A DNA stretch of 64,000 nucleotides, taken from NCBI RefSeq assembly GCF_002077175.1, contig NZ_CP014943.1, forward strand, positions 2,356,001 to 2,420,000, in the 5' to 3' direction. This DNA is from Colwellia sp. PAMC 21821. Its GTDB lineage: Bacteria; Pseudomonadota; Gammaproteobacteria; Enterobacterales; Alteromonadaceae. The notes beneath the pieces were generated by a model, which worked only from the letters and a program-made list of their open reading frames with translations, had not been told where the DNA came from and searched no databases. Position 1 is the first letter of the stretch. Each line of letters starts with the position of its first letter. Shown one piece after another: positions 62,410 through 64,000 of the stretch. The translations under genes and the position numbers were made by a program.

Positions 62410-62937
62410 CTATTTTGCCTTGTTAACCGATATTCTGTGCATATAAAACGTTACTGGGAGAGATGTTGCAATAACCTTGCCTTTATCGTCAATTAAAGAC
62501 ATTTTTATTTGGTGCTCACCACGATCAATATTTCTAAGTACAAACATCGAGTGTGTTTGTGGCTTTTTATAGGGCTTGTCGTCCAAATATAACTGTATTT
62601 TAAGACCACGTTTGAATATAGGCTTAATTCGACCTGAAACATATGCAGAGCCAGTATTATCCCTAACAGTTGCATTGTTTTCGGGTTGAACTATTTCTAC
62701 TTGATAATTGTTATCAATCGCTTTTGGTTTAATATCTAAGATTGAAGTATCAATTGAGGATTTAACCGTGTTTGGTTCTTTGATATCGACTTCTTCAGCA
62801 CCAGGCTTAGGGCTATCTGAGAAAACTAGCACACCTTGCTCGTTTCGCCATACATAAACTTTAGCAGAGCCAGCAAACACAGACAAAGCTTGCGTGAGCA
62901 ATAGAAAGAAAATGCAAAAACGTGCAATGTTAATCAA
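62410..62937 (-). CDS. DUF4124-domain exported protein
   Basis: A 175-residue protein with a signal peptide (ARFCIFFLLLTQALSVFAG). The mature part starts with the DUF4124 signature, VYVWRNEQGVLVFSDSPKPGA, then has an unrelated C-terminal beta-rich region (VEIVQPENNATVRDNTGSA, GEHQIKMSLIDDKG) that recalls a bacterial Ig-like fold. It is commonly found between glnA and ntrB in Alteromonadales. The function is unknown. It lies 63 bases upstream of the ntrB reading frame on the same strand and 72 bases after the glnA terminator side. Confidence 0.82.
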   Translation of the reverse strand: MINIARFCIFFLLLTQALSVFAGSAKVYVWRNEQGVLVFSDSPKPGAEEVDIKEPNTVKSSIDTSILDIKPKAIDNNYQVEIVQPENNATVRDNTGSAYVSGRIKPIFKRGLKIQLYLDDKPYKKPQTHSMFVLRNIDRGEHQIKMSLIDDKGKVIATSLPVTFYMHRISVNKAK

Positions 62938-63009
62938 AAGTAATAATCCTGTTCCGTAGGTTTAGTGTTAATTACGTATAATCTATCCAAATTATTACAA
63001 ATGTACCAC

Positions 63010-63039
63010 AAAAAAAGCTCACCGAGGTGAGCTTTTTTT
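63010..63039 (-). terminator. Rho-independent terminator of glnA
   Basis: On the minus strand, AAAAAAAGCTCACC, a two-base loop and GGTGAGCTTTTTTT form a strong stem with a T-run, 20 bases after the glnA stop. It separates glnA from the DUF4124-ntrB-ntrC genes, although part of the transcription may read through. Confidence 0.93.
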
Positions 63040-63059
63040 ATTTCTGCTATTTGAAATAT

Positions 63060-64000
63060 CTACACGCTGTAGTACATATCAAACTCAACAGGATGAGTCG
63101 TTTGATTTAACAGCTCAACTTCTTTACGCTTAATACCAATGTAAGCATCGATCATGTCTTTATCCATAACGCCACCTTCCGTTAAGAAGTCCATGTCATT
63201 TTCTAAAGAATCTAATGCGTCAGTTAATGAAATAGCAACTTGTGGAATAGCTGCTGCTTCTTCTGCTGGTAAGTCATAAAGATCTTTGTCCATGGCATCG
63301 CCAGGATGGATTTTGTTTTTAATACCGTCAAGGCCAGCCATCAACATTGCTGAGAAACCTAAGTAAGGGTTCATCGTTGGATCAGGGAAACGTACTTCAA
63401 TTCGCATTGCTTTAGGCGATGGAACAATTGGAATACGAATTGACGCTGAACGGTTACGAGCTGAGTAAGCAAGCATCACTGGTGCTTCAAAATGTGGTAC
63501 TAAACGCTTGTATGAGTTAGTAGAAGCATTGGTAAAGGCATTTAATGCTTTAGCATGTTTGATGATACCACCAACATAGTAAAGTGCCATTTCAGATAAT
63601 CCGCCGTACTTATCACCCGCGAATAAGTTTACACCGTCTTTAGCTAATGACTGATGAACGTGCATACCTGAACCGTTATCACCTACTAATGGCTTAGGCA
63701 TAAATGTTGCTGTTTTACCGTAAGCGTGAGCTACGTTATGAACAACATATTTGTATATTTGTACTTCATCTGCTTTTAAAACCATGGTATTAAAGCGACA
63801 AGCGATTTCGTTTTGACCGGCTGTTGCTACTTCATGGTGATGTGCTTCAACAACTAAGCCCATTTCTTCCATAACTAAACACATAGCTGAACGTAGATCT
63901 TGAGAAGAATCTACCGGTGACGTAGGGAAGTAACCACCTTTAACGCCAGGACGATGTCCCATATTGCCTTCTTCGTATTCAGTACCAGAATTCCAAGCCG
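63060..64000 (-). CDS. glnA: glutamine synthetase type I, C-terminal two thirds (runs off the window)
   Basis: The reading frame is open from the window edge at 64000 ([20 protein letters not shown]) to the stop at 63060, so the N-terminus lies outside. It continues with the ATP-binding [58 protein letters not shown] and [15 protein letters not shown], all typical of GSI-beta. The adenylylation Tyr is in DKDLYDLP. It makes glutamine from glutamate and ammonia and is the main target of the NtrBC system encoded alongside. Confidence 0.97.
   Translation of the reverse strand, partial: AWNSGTEYEEGNMGHRPGVKGGYFPTSPVDSSQDLRSAMCLVMEEMGLVVEAHHHEVATAGQNEIACRFNTMVLKADEVQIYKYVVHNVAHAYGKTATFMPKPLVGDNGSGMHVHQSLAKDGVNLFAGDKYGGLSEMALYYVGGIIKHAKALNAFTNASTNSYKRLVPHFEAPVMLAYSARNRSASIRIPIVPSPKAMRIEVRFPDPTMNPYLGFSAMLMAGLDGIKNKIHPGDAMDKDLYDLPAEEAAAIPQVAISLTDALDSLENDMDFLTEGGVMDKDMIDAYIGIKRKEVELLNQTTHPVEFDMYYSV

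Overview
The window is AT-rich DNA (roughly 40% G+C by eye) from a marine gammaproteobacterium, most likely Alteromonadales and probably Colwelliaceae (Colwellia or Thalassotalea). The evidence is the prmA-dusB-fis, purH/purD and glnA-ntrB-ntrC neighbourhoods, an rrn operon with tRNA-Ala and tRNA-Ile spacers and two 5S genes, several GGDEF/EAL proteins, and a ChrR-type photo-oxidative stress cluster. The genus is an inference; no alignment was run. I saw no insertion sequence with a transposase, no prophage and no CRISPR array.

Layout. 1-9.8 kb: the 5' end of a secreted trypsin-like protease, a PAS-PAS-GGDEF-EAL protein, a YjbR protein, a HAD phosphatase with a CIA30 protein, a minus-strand flavoprotein/DCC/SDR group, and a membrane-anchored solute-binding protein paired with a diguanylate cyclase. 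9.8-14.6 kb: a four-gene operon that can make and recycle glucosylglycerate. 14.9-20.1 kb: a divergent LysR/VOC pair, three small overlapping genes, and a TolB-like/TPR gene bracketed by inverted repeats. 20.7-32.3 kb: a stress and lipid block with DUF3429, DUF2878, a chalcone isomerase-like protein, DUF3833, a Lon-N-domain protein, ECF sigma factor and ChrR anti-sigma factor, DUF523/DUF1722, photolyase, NTF2-like, SDR, FAD oxidoreductase, DUF1365 and a CFA-synthase-like methyltransferase. 32.3-37.5 kb: a signalling cluster with a coiled-coil protein, an OmpA-domain membrane protein, a Rab/Ras-like GTPase and a GGDEF-EAL protein. 37.5-42.7 kb: a small membrane ORF, a Pho-box array and two tandem alkaline phosphatases. 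42.7-52 kb: siroheme synthase, rraA, prmA, dusB, fis, purH, an exported methyltransferase, purD and a helical-repeat protein. 52-58.4 kb: the rrn operon. 58.5-64 kb: a MITE-like repeat, epmA, ntrC, ntrB, a DUF4124 protein and the 3' part of glnA.

The main new observation is a recurring promoter-like motif, TGATC(T/G)-16 nt-CGTA(T/A). It lies about 30-40 nt upstream of the ECF sigma gene and of several unlinked genes in this window: DUF3429, DUF2878 (with TAATCT), the Lon-N protein and the flavoprotein. One copy lies farther upstream of the HAD/CIA30 pair and a weaker one precedes the three small genes. This suggests that much of the 3.8-32 kb region is one sigma/ChrR regulon. It joins photolyase, membrane-lipid modification and several uncharacterised redox genes. 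The Rab-like GTPase/OmpA/c-di-GMP cluster is the best candidate for an undescribed signalling system.
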